Part shown: one piece after another, positions 42,501-57,500 of the stretch
How positions within the stretch are numbered: position 1 is the stretch's first letter
Layout: the number at the start of each line of letters is the position of its first letter
Assembly (NCBI GenBank): GCA_964017155.1
Contig: OZ024866.1
Coordinates: 22,729,082 to 22,793,081, forward strand
Direction of reading: 5' to 3'
DNA: 64,000 nt
Origin: Oasisia sp. SBJ-2009
Taxonomy: Eukaryota > Annelida > Polychaeta > Sabellida > Siboglinidae
Translations under genes and position numbers: made by a program
Notes under the pieces: generated by a model
The model's input: the letters and a program-made list of their open reading frames with translations, nothing else
What the model was told of the DNA's origin: nothing
Databases searched by the model: none

Positions 42501-45500
42501 AGCAATTCCAGTTGACGGAGGATGGACAGCGTGGACAGAGTGGGTGGCTTGTTCTGTGACATGTGGGACAGGGACCCAACAGAGAAGTCATGCGTGTACC
42601 AACCCACCGCCTTCAAATGGAGGTGTCATTTGTTCTGGCGCTCCAACTGAATCGCAACCATGTGCAACAGCTCCTTGTCCAAGTATGTGTACATTGAAAG
42701 GAACGTTTGTATATTGTTCACTGCTTCAAACCAAAGAATTCTTATTGTGTAAAAGGTATGTCTTCAGTACTACGCGCATTCCAGGAATACTTCAAAAGGT
42801 AAAATGTATACTCTGATGATATCTCAGAAAGACAACAATGTCATCAGAATTCTTAACAATGAAAATAAATACTTCTTCCTCACAACACAATTTAATCCAT
42901 TAATTCTTGATACAGAGTGGTTAAATAGAACGTACGCTTTCCAAACACATCTCACTGAAGACGACGAATGGCTGAAATGTTATTGAAATGTTCTATGAAG
43001 ATATATCGTGACGTGATTTCAAGTATTGTCTCTCTTGAAAATGTGCGCGCAAATGAGATTTAGTGTATAGCAAATCGTTTTTATTAGTGACAAAAAGGAA
43101 AACCATTGAATAGAATATGAAATTACAGACATCGAAAACAAACGTTGTGGACGTTGGGGACAAATGAACATTTATTAATTTGCACGTTTTTCTGATTTGT
43201 TGTGTGTATGTAAGAGTGTTTAAGTATCTATGTTTTGTTTATTTGAGTGTAAGCGAGTGCGAAGGAGTGTGGGTTTTTGGACGGAAATGTGAGAGGCCAT
43301 GTTTCTGTTAACGTTGATTACTCATTTCTTACTATGCATTTGAATATACTTGGTTTGTTTTTCTTTTCTCAAAAGTATATACATATGTATGTTACTGTAC
43401 GTGTGTATCTTTACTTTAAATGAATGTTTGTTGTATAGATAATTAAATGTGATAAAGAAGGTATTTGGGTTGATGGGTGTCTGATCAGCGGCATTGTTTG
43501 TTTCTACGCACTAGAATTCCTTTGGTTTCTTTTTCTTTTCTGCTGTGCGTGGATACGTAAGTTAGCGTACGTCTTTAAGTGTCATAGTATACATATGTAT
43601 ATTGAGGTGAATGGGACTGATTTCATTTCTTTTACGATTGATTGGAATATAAATTGTGTATACTCTACCAACTGAACAGTTGGCGATACACCCGTTTGTT
43701 GTTACTTAGCAATTCCAGTTGACGGAGGATGGACAGCGTGGACAGAGTGGGTGGCTTGTTCTGTGACATGTGGGACAGGGACCCAACAGAGAAGTCATGC
43801 CTGTACCAACCCACCGCCTTCAAATGGAGGTGTCATTTGTTCTGGCGCTCCAACTGAATCGCAACCATGTGCAACAGCTCCTTGTCCAAGTATGTGTACA
43901 TTGAAAGGAACGTTTGTATATTGTTCACTGCTTCAAACCAAAGATTTCCTATTGTGTATGAGGTATGTCTTCAGTACTACGCGCATTCCAGGAATACTTC
44001 AAAACGTAAAGTGTATACTCTGATTATATCTCAGAAAGATAACAATGCCATCAGAATTCTTAACTATGAATAAAAATACGTGTGCCTCACAACACAACTT
44101 AATCCATTAATTCTTGATACAGAGTGGTTAGATAGAACGTACGCTTTCCAAACACATCTCACTGAAGACGACGAATGGCTGAAATGTTATAGGAATATTC
44201 CATGAAGATATATCGTGACGTGATTTCAAGTATTGTCTGTCTTGAAAATGTGCGCGCAAATGAGATTTAGTGTATAGCAAATCGTTTTTATTAGTGACAA
44301 AAAGGAAAACCATTGAATAGAATATGAAATTACACACATCGAAAACAAACGTTGTGGACGTCTGGGGACAAATGAATATTTATTAATTTGCACGTTTTTC
44401 TGTTTTGTTGTGTGTATGTAAGAGTGTTTAAGTATATATGTTTTGTTTATTTGAGTGTAAGCGAGTGCGAAGGAGTGTGGGTTTTTGGACAGAAATGTGA
44501 GAGGCCATGTTTCTTTTAACGTTGATTACTCATTCCTTACTATGCATTTGAATGTACTTGGTTTGTTTTGCTTTTCTCAAATATATATACATATGAATGT
44601 TACTATACGTGTGTATCTTTACGTTAAATGAATGTTTGTTGTATGGATAACTAAATGTGATAAAGAAGGTATTTGGGGTGATGGGTGTCTGAACAGCGGC
44701 ATTGTTTGTTTCTACGCACTAGAATTCCTTTGGTTTCTTTTTCTTTTCTGCTGTGCAGGGATACGTAAGTGTGCGTACGCCTTTAAGTGTCATAGTATAC
44801 ATATGTATATTGAGGTGAATTGGACTGATTTCATTTCTTTTACGATTGATTGGAATATAAATTGTGCATACTCTACCAACTGAACAGTTGGCGATACACC
44901 CGTTTTTTGTTACTTAGCAATTCCAGTTGACGGAGGATGGACAGCGTATACAGAGTGGGTGGCTTGTTCTGTGACATGTGGGACAGGGACCCAACAGAGA
45001 AGTCATGCGTGTACCAACCCACCGCCTTCAAATGGAGGTGTCATTTGTCCTGGCGCTCCAACTGAATCGCAACCATGTGCAACAGCTCCTTGTCCAAGTA
45101 TGTGTACGTTTCACTGCTTCAAACCAAAGATTTCCTATTGTGTATGAGGTATGTCTTCAGTACTACGCGCATTCCAGGAATACTTCAAAACGTAAAATGT
45201 ATACTCTGTTGATACATCAGAAAGATAACAAAGTCAACTATGAATAAAAATACGTGTGCATCACAACACAATTTAATCCATTAATTCTTGTTACAGAGTG
45301 GTTAGATAGAATGTATGCTTTCAAAACACATCTCACTGAAGAAGACGAATGGCTGAAATGTTATTGGAATGTTCTATGAAGATATATCATGACGTGAATT
45401 CAAGTATTGTGTCTCTTGAAAATGTGCGCGCAAATGAGATTTAGTGTATAGCAAATCGTTTTTATTAATGACAAAAAGGACAACCATTGAATAGAATATG

Positions 45501-48500
45501 AAATTACACACATCGAAAACAAACGTTGTGAACGTTAGGGGACAAATGAATATATATTAATTTGCACGTTTATCTGTTTTGTTGTGTGTATGTAAGTGTG
45601 TTTAAGTATCTATGTTTTGTTGATATGAGTGTAAGCGAGTGTGAAAGAGTGTGGGTTTTTGGACAGAAATGTGAGATGCAATATTTGTGTTAACGTTGAT
45701 TACTCATTTCTTACTATGCATTTGAATATACTTGGTTTGTTTTTCTTTTCTCAAATCTATGTACATATGTATGTTACTGTACGTGTGTATCTTTAACTTA
45801 AATGAATGTTTGTTGTATAGATAATTAAATGTGATAAAGAAGGTATTTGGGTTGATGGGTGTCTGATCAGCGGCATTGTTTGTTTCTACGCACTAGAATT
45901 CCTTTGGTTTCTATTTCTTTTCTGCTGTGCGTGGATACGTAATTTAGCGTACGTCTTTAAGTGTCATAGTATACATATGTATATTGAGGAGAATGGGACT
46001 GATTTCATTTCTTTTACGATTGATTGGAATATAAATTGTGTATACTCTACCAACTGAACAGTTGGCGATACACCCGTTTGTTGTTACTTAGCTATTCCAG
46101 TTGACGGAGGATGGACAGCGTGGACAGAATGGGTGGCTTGTTCTGTGACATGTGGGACAGGGACCCAACAGAGAAGTCATGCGTGTACCAACCCACCGCC
46201 TTCAAATGGAGGTGTCATTTGTTCTGGCGCTCCAACTGAATCGCAACCATGTGCAACAGCTCCTTGTCCAAGTATGTGTACGTTGAAAGGAACGTTTGTA
46301 TATTGTTCACTGCTTCAAACCAAAGATTTCCTATTGTGTATGAGGTATGTCTTCAGTACTACGCGCATTCCAGGAATACTTCAAAACGTAAAATATATAC
46401 TCTGATGATATATCAGAAAGATAACAAAGTCAACAGAATTCTTAACTATGAATCAAAATACTTGTGCCTCACAACACAATTGAATCCTTTAATTCTTCAT
46501 ACAGAGTGGTTAGATAGAACGTACGCTTTCCAAACACATCTCACTGAAGACGACGAATGGCTGAAATGTTATTGGAATGTTCTATGAAGATATATCGTGA
46601 CGTGATTTCAAGTATTGTCTCTCTTAAAAATGTGCGCGCAAATGAGATTTAGTATACAGCAAATCGTTTTTATTTGTGACAAAAAGGAAAACCATTGAAT
46701 AGAATATGAAATTACAGACATCGAAAACAAACGTTGTGGACGTCTGGGGACAAATGAATATTTATTAATTTGCACGTTTTTCTGATTTGTTGTGTGTATG
46801 TAAGAGTGTTTAAGTATCTATGTTTTGTTTATTTGAGTGTAAGCGAGTGCGAAGGAGTGTGGGTTTTTGGACGGAAATGTGAGAGGCCATGTTTCTGTTA
46901 ACGTTGATTACTCATTCCTTACTATGCATTTGAATGTACTTGGTTTGTTTTGCTTTTCTCAAATATATATACATATGAATGTTACTATACGTGTGTATCT
47001 TTACGTTAAATGAATGTTTGTTGTATGGATAACTAAATGTGATAAAGAAGGTATTTGGGGTGATGGGTGTCTGAACAGCGGCATTGTTTGTTTCTACGCA
47101 CTAGAATTCCTTTGGTTTCTTTTTCTTTTCTGCTGTGCAGGGATACGTAAGTGTGCGTACGCCTTTAAGTGTCATAGTATACATATGTATATTGAGGTGA
47201 ATTGGACTGATTTCATTTCTTTTACGATTGATTGGAATATAAATTGTGCATACTCTACCAACTGAACAGTTGGCGATACACCCGTTTTTTGTTACTTAGC
47301 AATTCCAGTTGACGGAGGATGGACAGCGTGGACAGAGTGGGTGGCTTGTTCTGTGACATGTGGGACAGGGACCCAACAGAGAAGTCATGCGTGTACCAAC
47401 CCACCGCCTTCAAATGGAGGTGTCATTTGTTCTGGCCCTCCAACTGAATCACAACCATGTGAAGCAGCTCCTTGTCCAAGTATGTGTACGTTAAAAGGAA
47501 CGTTTGTATATTGTTCACTGCTTCAAACCAAATATTTCCTATTGTGTATGAGGTATGTCTTCAGTACTACGCGCATTCCAGGAATACTTCAAAACGTAAA
47601 ATGTATACTCTGATGATATATTAGAAAGATAACAAAGTCAACAGAATTCTTAACTATGAATCAAAATACTTGTGCCTCACAACACAATTGAATCCTTTAA
47701 TTCTTCATACAGAGTGGTTAGATAGAACGTACGCTTTCCAAACACATCTCACTGAAGACGACGAATGGCTGAAATGTTATTGGAATGTTCTATGAAGATA
47801 TATCGTGACGTGATTTCAAGTATTGTCTCTCTTAAAAATGTGCGCGCAAATGAGATTTAGTGTACAGCAAATCGTTTTTATTAGTGACAAAAAGGAAAAC
47901 CATTGAATAGAATATGAAATTACACACATCGAAAACAAAGGTTGTGGACGTTGGGGACAAATGAATATTTATTAATTTGCACGTTTTTCTGATTTGTTGT
48001 GTGTATGTAAGAGTGTTTAAGTATCTATGTTTTGTTGATTTGAGTGTAAGCGAGTGCGAAGGAGTGTGGGTTTTTGGACGGAAATGTGAGAGGCCATGTT
48101 TCTTTTAACGTTGATTACTCATTCCTTACTATGCATTTGAATGTACTTGGTTTGTTTTGCTTTTCTCAAATATATATACATATGAATGTTACTATACGTG
48201 TGTATTTTACGTTAAATGAATGTTTGTTGTATGGATAACTAAATGTGATAAAGAAGGTATTTGGGGTGATGGGTGTCTGAACAGCGGCATTGTTTGTTTC
48301 TACGCACTAGAATTCCTTTGGTTTCTTTTTCTTTTCTGCTGTGCAGGGATACGTAAGTGTGCGTACGCCTTTAAGTGTCATAGTATACATATGTATATTG
48401 AGGTGAATTGGACTGATTTCATTTCTTTTACGATTGATTGGAATATAAATTGTGCATACTCTACCAACTGAACAGTTGGCGATACACCCGTTTTTTGTTA

Positions 48501-51500
48501 CTTTGCAATTCCAGTTGACGGAGGATGGACAGGGTGGACAGAGTGGCTGGCTTGTTCTGTGACATGTGGGACAGGGACCCAACAGAGAAGTCATGCGTGT
48601 ACCAACCCACCGCCTTCAAATGGAGGTGTCATTTGTTCTGGCGCTCCAACTGAATCGCAACCATGTGCAACAGCTCCTTGTCCAAGTATGTGTACGTTGA
48701 AAGGAACGTTTGTATATTGTTCACTGCTTCAAACCAAAGATTTCCTATTGTGTATGAGGTATGTCTTCAGTACTACGCGCATTCCAGGAATACTTCAAAA
48801 CGTAAAATGTATACTCTGATGATATCTCAGAAAGATAACAATGTCATCAGAATTCTTAACAGTGAAAATAAATACTTCTTCCTCACAACACAATTTAATC
48901 CATTAATTCTTGATACAGAGTGGTTAGATAGAACGTACGCTTTCCAAACACATCTCACTGAAGACGACGAATGGCTGAAATGTTATTGGAATGTTCTATG
49001 AAGATATATCGTGACGTGATTTCAAGTATTGTCTGTCTTGAAAATGTGCGCGCAAATTAGATTTAGTGTATAGCAAATCGTTTTTATTAGTGACAAAAAG
49101 GAAAACCATTGAATAGAATATGAAATTACACACATCGAAAACAAACGTTGTGGACGTCTCGGGACAAATGAATATTTATTAATTTGCACGTTTTTCTGTT
49201 TTGTTGTGTGTATGTAAGCATGTTTAAGTATCTATGTTTTGTTTATTTGAGTGTAAGCGAGTGTGAAGAAATGTGGGTTTTGGGACAGAAATGTGAGATG
49301 CAATGTTTCTGTTAACGTTGATTACTCATTTCTTAATATGCATTTGCATGTACTTGGTTTGTTTTGCTTTCCTCAAATGTATATACATATGTATGTTACT
49401 GTACGTGTGTATCTTTACGTTAAATGAATGTTTGTTTCATAGATTAACTAAATGTGATAAAGAAGGTATTTGGGTTGATGGGTGTCTGATCAGCGGCATT
49501 GTTTGTTTCTACGCACTAGAATTCCTTTGGTTTCTTTTTCTTTTCTGCTGTGCGTGGATACGTAAGTTAGCGTACGTCTTTAAGTGTCATAGTATACATA
49601 TGTATATTGAGGTGAATTGGAGTGATTTCAGTTCTTTTACGATTGAAAGGAATATAAATTGTGTATACTCTACCAACTGAACAGTTGGCGATACACCCGT
49701 TTGTTGTTACTTAGCAATTCCAGTTGACGGAGGATGGACAGCGTGGACAGATTGGGTGGCTTGTTCTGTGACATGTGGGACAGGGACCCAACAGAGAAGT
49801 CATGCGTGTACCAACCCACCGCCTTCAAATGGAGGTGTCATTTGTTCTGGCGCTCCAACTGAATCGCAACCATGTGCAACAGCTCCTTGTCCAAGTATGT
49901 GTACGTTTCACTGCTTCAAACCAAAGATTTCCTATTGTGTATGAGGTATGTCTTCAGTACTACGCGCATTCCAGGAATACTTCAAAACGTAAAATGTATA
50001 CTCTGATGATACATCAGAAAGATAACAAAGTCAACTATGAATAAAAATACGTGTGCATCACAACACAATTTAATCCATTAATTCTTGTTACAGAGTGGTT
50101 AGATAGAATGTATGCTTTCAAAACACATCTCACTGAAGAAGACGAATGGCTGAAATGTTATTGGAATGTTCTATGAAGATATATCATGACGTGAATTCAA
50201 GTATTGTCTCTCTTGAAAATGTGCGCGCAAATGAGATTTAGTGTATAGCAAATCGTTTTTATTAGTGACAAAAAGGACAACCACTGAATAGAATATGAAA
50301 TTACACACATCGAAAACAAACGTTGTGAACGTTAGGGGACAAATGAATATATATTAATTTTCACGTTTATCTGTTTTGTTGTGTGTATGTATGTGTGTTT
50401 AAGTATCTATGTTGTGTTTATATGAGTGTAAGCGAGTGTGAAAGAGTGTGGGTTTTTGGACAGAAATGTGAGATGCAATATTTGTGTTAACGTTGATTAC
50501 TCATTTCTTACTATGCATTTGAATATACTTGGTTTGTTTTTCTTTTTTCAAATGTATGTACATATGTATGTTACTGTACGTGTGTATCTTTAACTTAAAT
50601 GAATGTTTGTTGTATAGATAATTAAATGTGATAAAGAAGGTATTTGGGTTGATGGGTGTCTGATCAGCGGCATTGTTTGTTTCTACGCACTAGAATTCCT
50701 TTGGTTTCTTTTTCTTTTCTGCTGTGCGTGGATACGTAAGTTAGCGTACGTCTTTAAGTGTCATAGTATACATATGTATATTGAGGAGAATGGGACTGAT
50801 TTCATTTCTTTTACGATTGATTGGAATATAAATTGTGTATACTCTACCAACTGAACAGTTGGCGATACACCCGTTTGTTGTTACTTAGCTATTCCAGTTG
50901 ACGGAGGATGGACAGCGTGGACAGAGTGGGTGGCTTGTTCTGTGACATGTGGGACAGGGACCCAACAGAGAAGTCATGCGTGTACCAACCCACCGCCTTC
51001 AAATGGAGGTGTCATTTGTTCTGGCGCTCCAACTGAATCGCAACCATGTGCAACAGCTCCTTGTCCAAGTATGTGTACGTTGAAAGGAACGTTTGTATAT
51101 TGTTCACTGCTTCAAACCAAAGATTTCCTATTGTGTATGAGGTATGTATTCAGTACTACGCGCATTCCAGGAATACTTCAAAACGTAAAATGTATACTCT
51201 GATGATATATCAGAAAGATAACAAAGTCAACAGAATTCTTAACTATGAATCAAAATACTTGTGCCTCACAACACAATTGAATCCTTTAATTCTTCATACA
51301 GAGTGGTTAGATAGGACGTACGCTTTCCAAACACATCTCACTGAAGACGACGAATGGCTGAAATGTTATTGGAATGTTCTATGAAGATATATCGTGACGT
51401 GATTTCAAGTATTGTCTCTCTTAAAAATGTGCGCGCAAATGAGATTTAGTGTACAGCAAATCGTTTTTATTTGTGACAAAAAGGAAAACCATTGAATAGA

Positions 51501-54500
51501 ATATGAAATTACAGACATCGAAAACAAACGTTGTGGACGTTGGGGACAAATGAATATTTATTAATTTGCACGTTTTTCTGTTTCCTTGTGTGTATGTAAG
51601 AGTGTTTAAGTATCTATGTTTTGTTTATTTGAGTGTAAGCGAGTGCGAAGGAGTGTGGGTTTTTGGACGGAAATGTGAGAGGCCATGTTTCTGTTAACGT
51701 TGATTACTCATTTCTTACTATGCATTTGAATATACTTGGTTTGTTTTTCTTTTCTCAAAAGTATATACATATGAATGTTACTATACGTGTGTATCATTAC
51801 GTTAAATGAATGTTTGTTGTATGGATAACTAAATGTGATAAAGAAGGTATTTGGGGTGATGGGTGTCTCAACAGCGGCATTGTTTGTTTCTACGCACTAG
51901 AATTCCTTTGGTTTCTTTTTCTTTTCTGCTGTGCGTGGATACGTAAGTTAGCGTACGTCTTTAAGTGTCATAGTATACATATGTATATTCAGGTGAATTG
52001 GAGTGATTTCAGTTCTTTTACGATTGAAAGGAATATAAATTGTGTATACTCTACCAACTGAACAGTTGGCGATACACCCGTTTGTTGTTACTTAGCAATT
52101 CCAGTTGACGGAGGATGGACAGCGTGGACAGATTGGGTGGCTTGTTCTGTGACATGTGGGACAGGGACCCAACAGAGAAGTCATGCGTGTACCAACCCAC
52201 CGCCTTCAAATGGAGGTGTCATTTGTTCTGGCGCTCCAACTGAATCGCAACCATGTGCAACAGCTCCTTGTCCAAGTATGTGTACGTTTCACTGCTTCAA
52301 ACCAAAGATTTCCTATTGTGTATGAGGTATGTCTTCAGTACTACGCGCATTCCAGGAATACTTCAAAACGTAAAATGTATACTCTGATGATACATCAGAA
52401 AGATAACAAAGTCAACTATGAATAAAAATACGTGTGCATCACAACACAATTTAATCCATTAATTCTTGTTACAGAGTGGTTAGATAGAATGAATGCTTTC
52501 AAAACACATCTCACTGAAGAAGACGAATGGCTGAAATGTTATTGGAATGTTCTATGAAGATATATCATGACGTGAATTCAAGTATTGTCTCTCTTGAAAA
52601 TGTGCGCGCAAATGAGATTTAGTGTATAGCAAATCGTTTTTATTAGTGACAAAAAGGACAACCACTGAATAGAATATGAAATTACACATATCGAAAACAA
52701 ACGTTGTGAACGTTAGGGGACAAATGAATATATATTAATTTGCACGTTTATCTGTTTTGTTGTGTGTATGTAAGTGTGTTTAAGTATCTATGTTTTGTTT
52801 ATATGAGTGTAAGCGAGTGTGAAAGAGTGTGGGTTTTTGGACAGAAATGTGAGATGCAATATTTGTGTTAACGTTGATTACTCATTTCTTACTATGCATT
52901 TGAATATACTTGGTTTGTTTTTCTTTTCTCAAATGTATATACATATGTATTTTACTGTACGTGTGTATCTTTAACTTAAATGAATGTTTATTGTATAGAT
53001 CACTAAATGTGATAAAGAAGGTATTTGGGTTGATGGGTGTCTGATCAGCGGCATTGTTTGTTTCTACGCACTAGAATTCCTTTGGTTTCTTTTTCTTTTC
53101 TGCTGTGCGTGGATACGTAAGTTAGCGTACGTCTTTAAGTGTCATAGTATACATATGTATATTGAGGTGAATTGGAGTGATTTCAGTTCTTTTACGATTG
53201 AAAGGAATATAAATTGTGTATACACTACCAACTGAACAGTTGGCGATACACCCGTTTGTTGTTACTTAGCAATTCCAGTTGACGGAGGATGGACAGCGTG
53301 GACAGATTGGGTGGCTTGTTCTGTGACATGTGGGACAGGGACCCAACAGAGAAGTCATGCGTGTACCAACCCACCGCCTTCAAATGGAGGTGTCATTTGT
53401 TCTGGCGCTCCAACTGAATCGCAACCATGTGCAACAGCTCCTTGTCCAAGTATGTGTACGTTTCACTGCTTCAAACCAAAGATTTCCTATTGTGTATGAG
53501 GTATGTCTTCAGTACTACGCGCATTCCAGGAATACTTCAAAACGTAAAATGTATACTCTGATGATACATCAGAAAGATAACAAAGTCAACTATGAATAAA
53601 AATACGTGTGCATCACAACAAAATTTAATCCATTAATTCTTGTTACAGAGTGGTTAGATAGAATGAATGCTTTCAAAACACATCTCACTGAAGAAGACGA
53701 ATGGCTGAAATGTTATTGGAATGTTCTATGAAGATATATCATGACGTGAATTCAAGTATTGTCTCTCTTGAAAATGTGCGCGCAAATGAGATTTAGTGTA
53801 TAGCAAATCGTTTTTATTAGTGACAAAAAAGACAACCACTGAATAGAATATGAAATTACACACATCGAAAACAAACGTTGTGGACGTTGGGGACAAATGA
53901 ATATTTATTAATTTGCACGTTTTTCTGTTTTGTTGTGTGTATGTAAGCATGTTTAAGTATCTATGTTTTGTTTATTTGAGTGTAAGCGAGTGTGAAGAAA
54001 TGTGGGTTTTGGGACAGAAATGTGAGAGGCCATGTTTCTTTTAACGTTGATAACTCATTTCTTACTATGCATTTGAATATACTTGGTTTGTTTTTCTTTT
54101 CTCAAATGTATATACATATGTATTTTACTGTACGTGTGTATCTTTAACTTAAATGAATGTTTATTGTATAGATCACTAAATGTGATAAAGAAGGTATTTG
54201 GGTTGATGGGTGTCTGATCAGCGGCATTGTTTGTTTCTACGCACTAGAATTCCTTTGGTTTCTTTTTCTTTTCTGCTGTGCGTGGATACGTAAGTTAGCG
54301 TACGTCTTTAAGTGTCATAGTATACATATGTATATTGAGGTGAATTGGAGTGATTTCAGTTCTTTTACGATTGAAAGGAATATAAATTGTGTATACTCTA
54401 CCAACTGAACAGTTGGCGATACACCCGTTTGTTGTTACTTAGCAATTCCAGTTGACGGAGGATGGACAGCGTGGACAGATTGGGTGGCTTGTTCTGTGAC

Positions 54501-57500
54501 ATGTGGGACAGGGACCCAACAGAGAAGTCATGCGTGTACCAACCCACCGCCTTCAAATGGAGGTGTCATTTGTTCTGGCGCTCCAACTGAATCGCAACCA
54601 TGTGCAACAGCTCCTTGTCCAAGTATGTGTACGTTTCACTGCTTCAAACCAAAGATTTCCTATTGTGTATGAGGTATGTCTTCAGTACTACGCGCATTCC
54701 AGGAATACTTCAAAACGTAAAATGTATACTCTGATGATACATCAGAAAGATAACAAAGTCAACTATGAATAAAAATACGTGTGCATCACAACACAATTTA
54801 ATCCATTAATTCTTGTTACAGAGTGGTTAGATAGAATGAATGCTTTCAAAACACATCTCACTGAAGAAGACGAATGGCTTAAATGTTATTGGAATGTTCT
54901 ATGAAGATATATCATGACGTGAATTCAAGTATTGTCTCTCTTGAAAATGTGCGCGCAAATGAGATTTAGTGTATAGCAAATCGTTTTTATTAGTGACAAA
55001 AAGGACAACCACTGAATAGAATATGAAATTACACACATCGAAAACAAACGTTGTGAACGTTAGGGGACAAATGAATATATATTAATTTGCACGTTTATCT
55101 GTTTTGTTGTGTGTATGTAAGTGTGTTTAAGTATCTATGTTTTGTTTATATGAGTGTAAGCGAGTGTGAAAGAGTGTGGGTTTTTGGACAGAAATGTGAG
55201 ATGCAATATTTGTGTTAACGTTGATTACTCATTTCTTACTATGCATTTGAATATACTTGGTTTGTTTTTCTTTTCTCAAATGTATATACATATGAATGTT
55301 ACTATACGTGTGTATCTTTACGTTAAATGAATGTTTGTTGTATGGATAGCTAAATGTGATAAAGAAGGTATTTGGGGTGATGGGTGTCTGAACAGCGGCA
55401 TTGTTTGTTTCTACGCACTAGAATTCCTTTGGTTTCTTTTTCTTTTCTGCTGTGCAGGGATACGTAAGTGTGCGTACGCCTTTAAGTGTCATAGTATACA
55501 TATGTATATTGAGGTGAATTGGACTGATTTCATTTCTTTTACGATTGATTGGAATATAAATTGTGCATACTCTACCAACTGAACAGTGGGCGATACACCC
55601 GTTTTTTGTTACTTTGCAATTCCAGTTGACGGAGGATGGACAGGGTGGACAGAGTGGCTGGCTTGTTCTGTGACATGTGGGACAGGGACCCAACAGAGAA
55701 GTCATGCGTGTACCAACCCACCGCCTTCAAATGGAGGTGTCATTTGTTCTGGCGCTCCAACTGAATCGCAACCATGTGCAACAGCTCCTTGTCCAAGTAT
55801 GTGTACGTTGAAAGGAACGTTTGTATATTGTTCACTGCTTCAAACAAAGATTTCCTATTGTGTATGAGGTATGTCTTCAGTACTACGCGCATTCCAGGAA
55901 TACTTCAAAACGCAAAATGTATACTCTGATGATATCTCAGAAAGATAACAATGTCATCAGAATTCTTAACAATGAAAATAAATACTTCTTCCTCACAACA
56001 CAATTTAATCCATTAATTCTTGATACCGAGTGGTTAGATAGAACGTACGCTTTCCAAACACATCTCACTGAAGACGACGAATGGCTGAAATGTTATTGGA
56101 ATGTTCTATGAAGATATATCGTGACGTGATTTCAAGTATTGTCTCTCTTGAAAATGTGCGCGCAAATGAGATTTAGTGTATAGCAAATCGTTTTTATTAG
56201 TGACAAAAAGGACAACCACTGAATAGAATATGAAATTACACACATCGAAAACAAACGTTGTGAACGTTAGGGGACAAATGAATATATATTAATTTGCACG
56301 TTTATCTGTTTTGTTGTGTGTATGTAAGTGTGTTTAAGTATCTATGTTTTGTTTATATGAGTGTAAGCGAGTGTGAAAGAGTGTGGGTTTTTGGACAGAA
56401 ATGTGAGATGCAATATTTGTGTTAACGTTGATTACTCATTTCTTACTATGCATTTGAATATACTTGTTTTGTTTTTCTTTTCTCAAATGTATATACATAT
56501 GAATGTTACTATACGTGTGTATCTTTACGTTAAATGAATGTTTGTTGTATGGATAGCTAAATGTGATAAAGAAGGTATTTGGGGTGATGGGTGTCTGAAC
56601 AGCGGCATTGTTTGTTTCTACGCACTAGAATTCCTTTGGTTTCTTTTTCTTTTCTGCTGTGCAGGGATACGTAAGTGTGCGTACGCCTTTAAGTGTCATA
56701 GTATACATATGTATATTGAGGTGAATTGGACTGATTTCATTTCTTTTACGATTGATTGGAATATAAATTGTGCATACTCTACCAACTGAACAGTGGGCGA
56801 TACACCCGTTTTTTGTTACTTTGCAATTCCAGTTGACGGAGGATGGACAGGGTGGACAGAGTGGCTGGCTTGTTCTGTGACATGTGGGACAGGGACCCAA
56901 CAGAGAAGTCATGCGTGTACCAACCCACCGCCTTCAAATGGAGGTGTCATTTGTTCTGGCGCTCCAACTGAATCGCAACCATGTGCAACAGCTCCTTGTC
57001 CAAGTATGTGTACGTTGAAAGGAACGTTTGTATATTGTTCACTGCTTCAAACAAAGATTTCCTATTGTGTATGAGGTATGTCTTCAGTACTACGCGCATT
57101 CCAGGAATACTTCAAAACGCAAAATGTATACTCTGATGATATCTCAGAAAGATAACAATGTCATCAGAATTCTTAACAATGAAAATAAATACTTCTTCCT
57201 CACAACACAATTTAATCCATTAATTCTTGATACAGAGTGGTTAGATAGAACGTACGCTTTCCAAACACATCTCACTGAAGACGACGAATGGCTGAAATGT
57301 TATTGGAATGTTCTATGAAGATATATCGTGACGTGATTTCAAGTATTGTCTCTCTTGAAAATGTGCGCGCAAATGAGATTTAGTGTATAGCAAATCGTTT
57401 TTATTAGTGACAAAAAGGAAAACCATTGAATAGAATATGAAATTACACACATCGAAAACAAACGTTGTGGACGTCTCGGGACAAATGAATATTTATTAAT

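Larger units (their letters stand above)
38121..52501 (+). repeat. 14,381-bp twelve-unit block, copy 2
   Basis: Holds exons 33-44 in the same order as copy 1, with partner differences at 38,605, 42,188, 42,744, 44,675, 45,468, 46,654, 50,402, 50,744 and 51,315. It begins inside the intron after exon 32, in the 12-bp shared run at 38,121-38,132. Confidence 0.93.
54452..56190 (+). repeat. Epsilon-delta two-exon duplication, copy 1
   Basis: Exons 46 and 47 with their introns recur at +3,588 bp as exons 49 and 50. Shared private markers are GATACCGAG at 56,022, the AAACAAAG single-base deletion near 55,847 and CAGTGGGCG near 55,585. Similarity changes class near 56,210 (GGACAACC against GGAAAACC). 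Confidence 0.8.
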
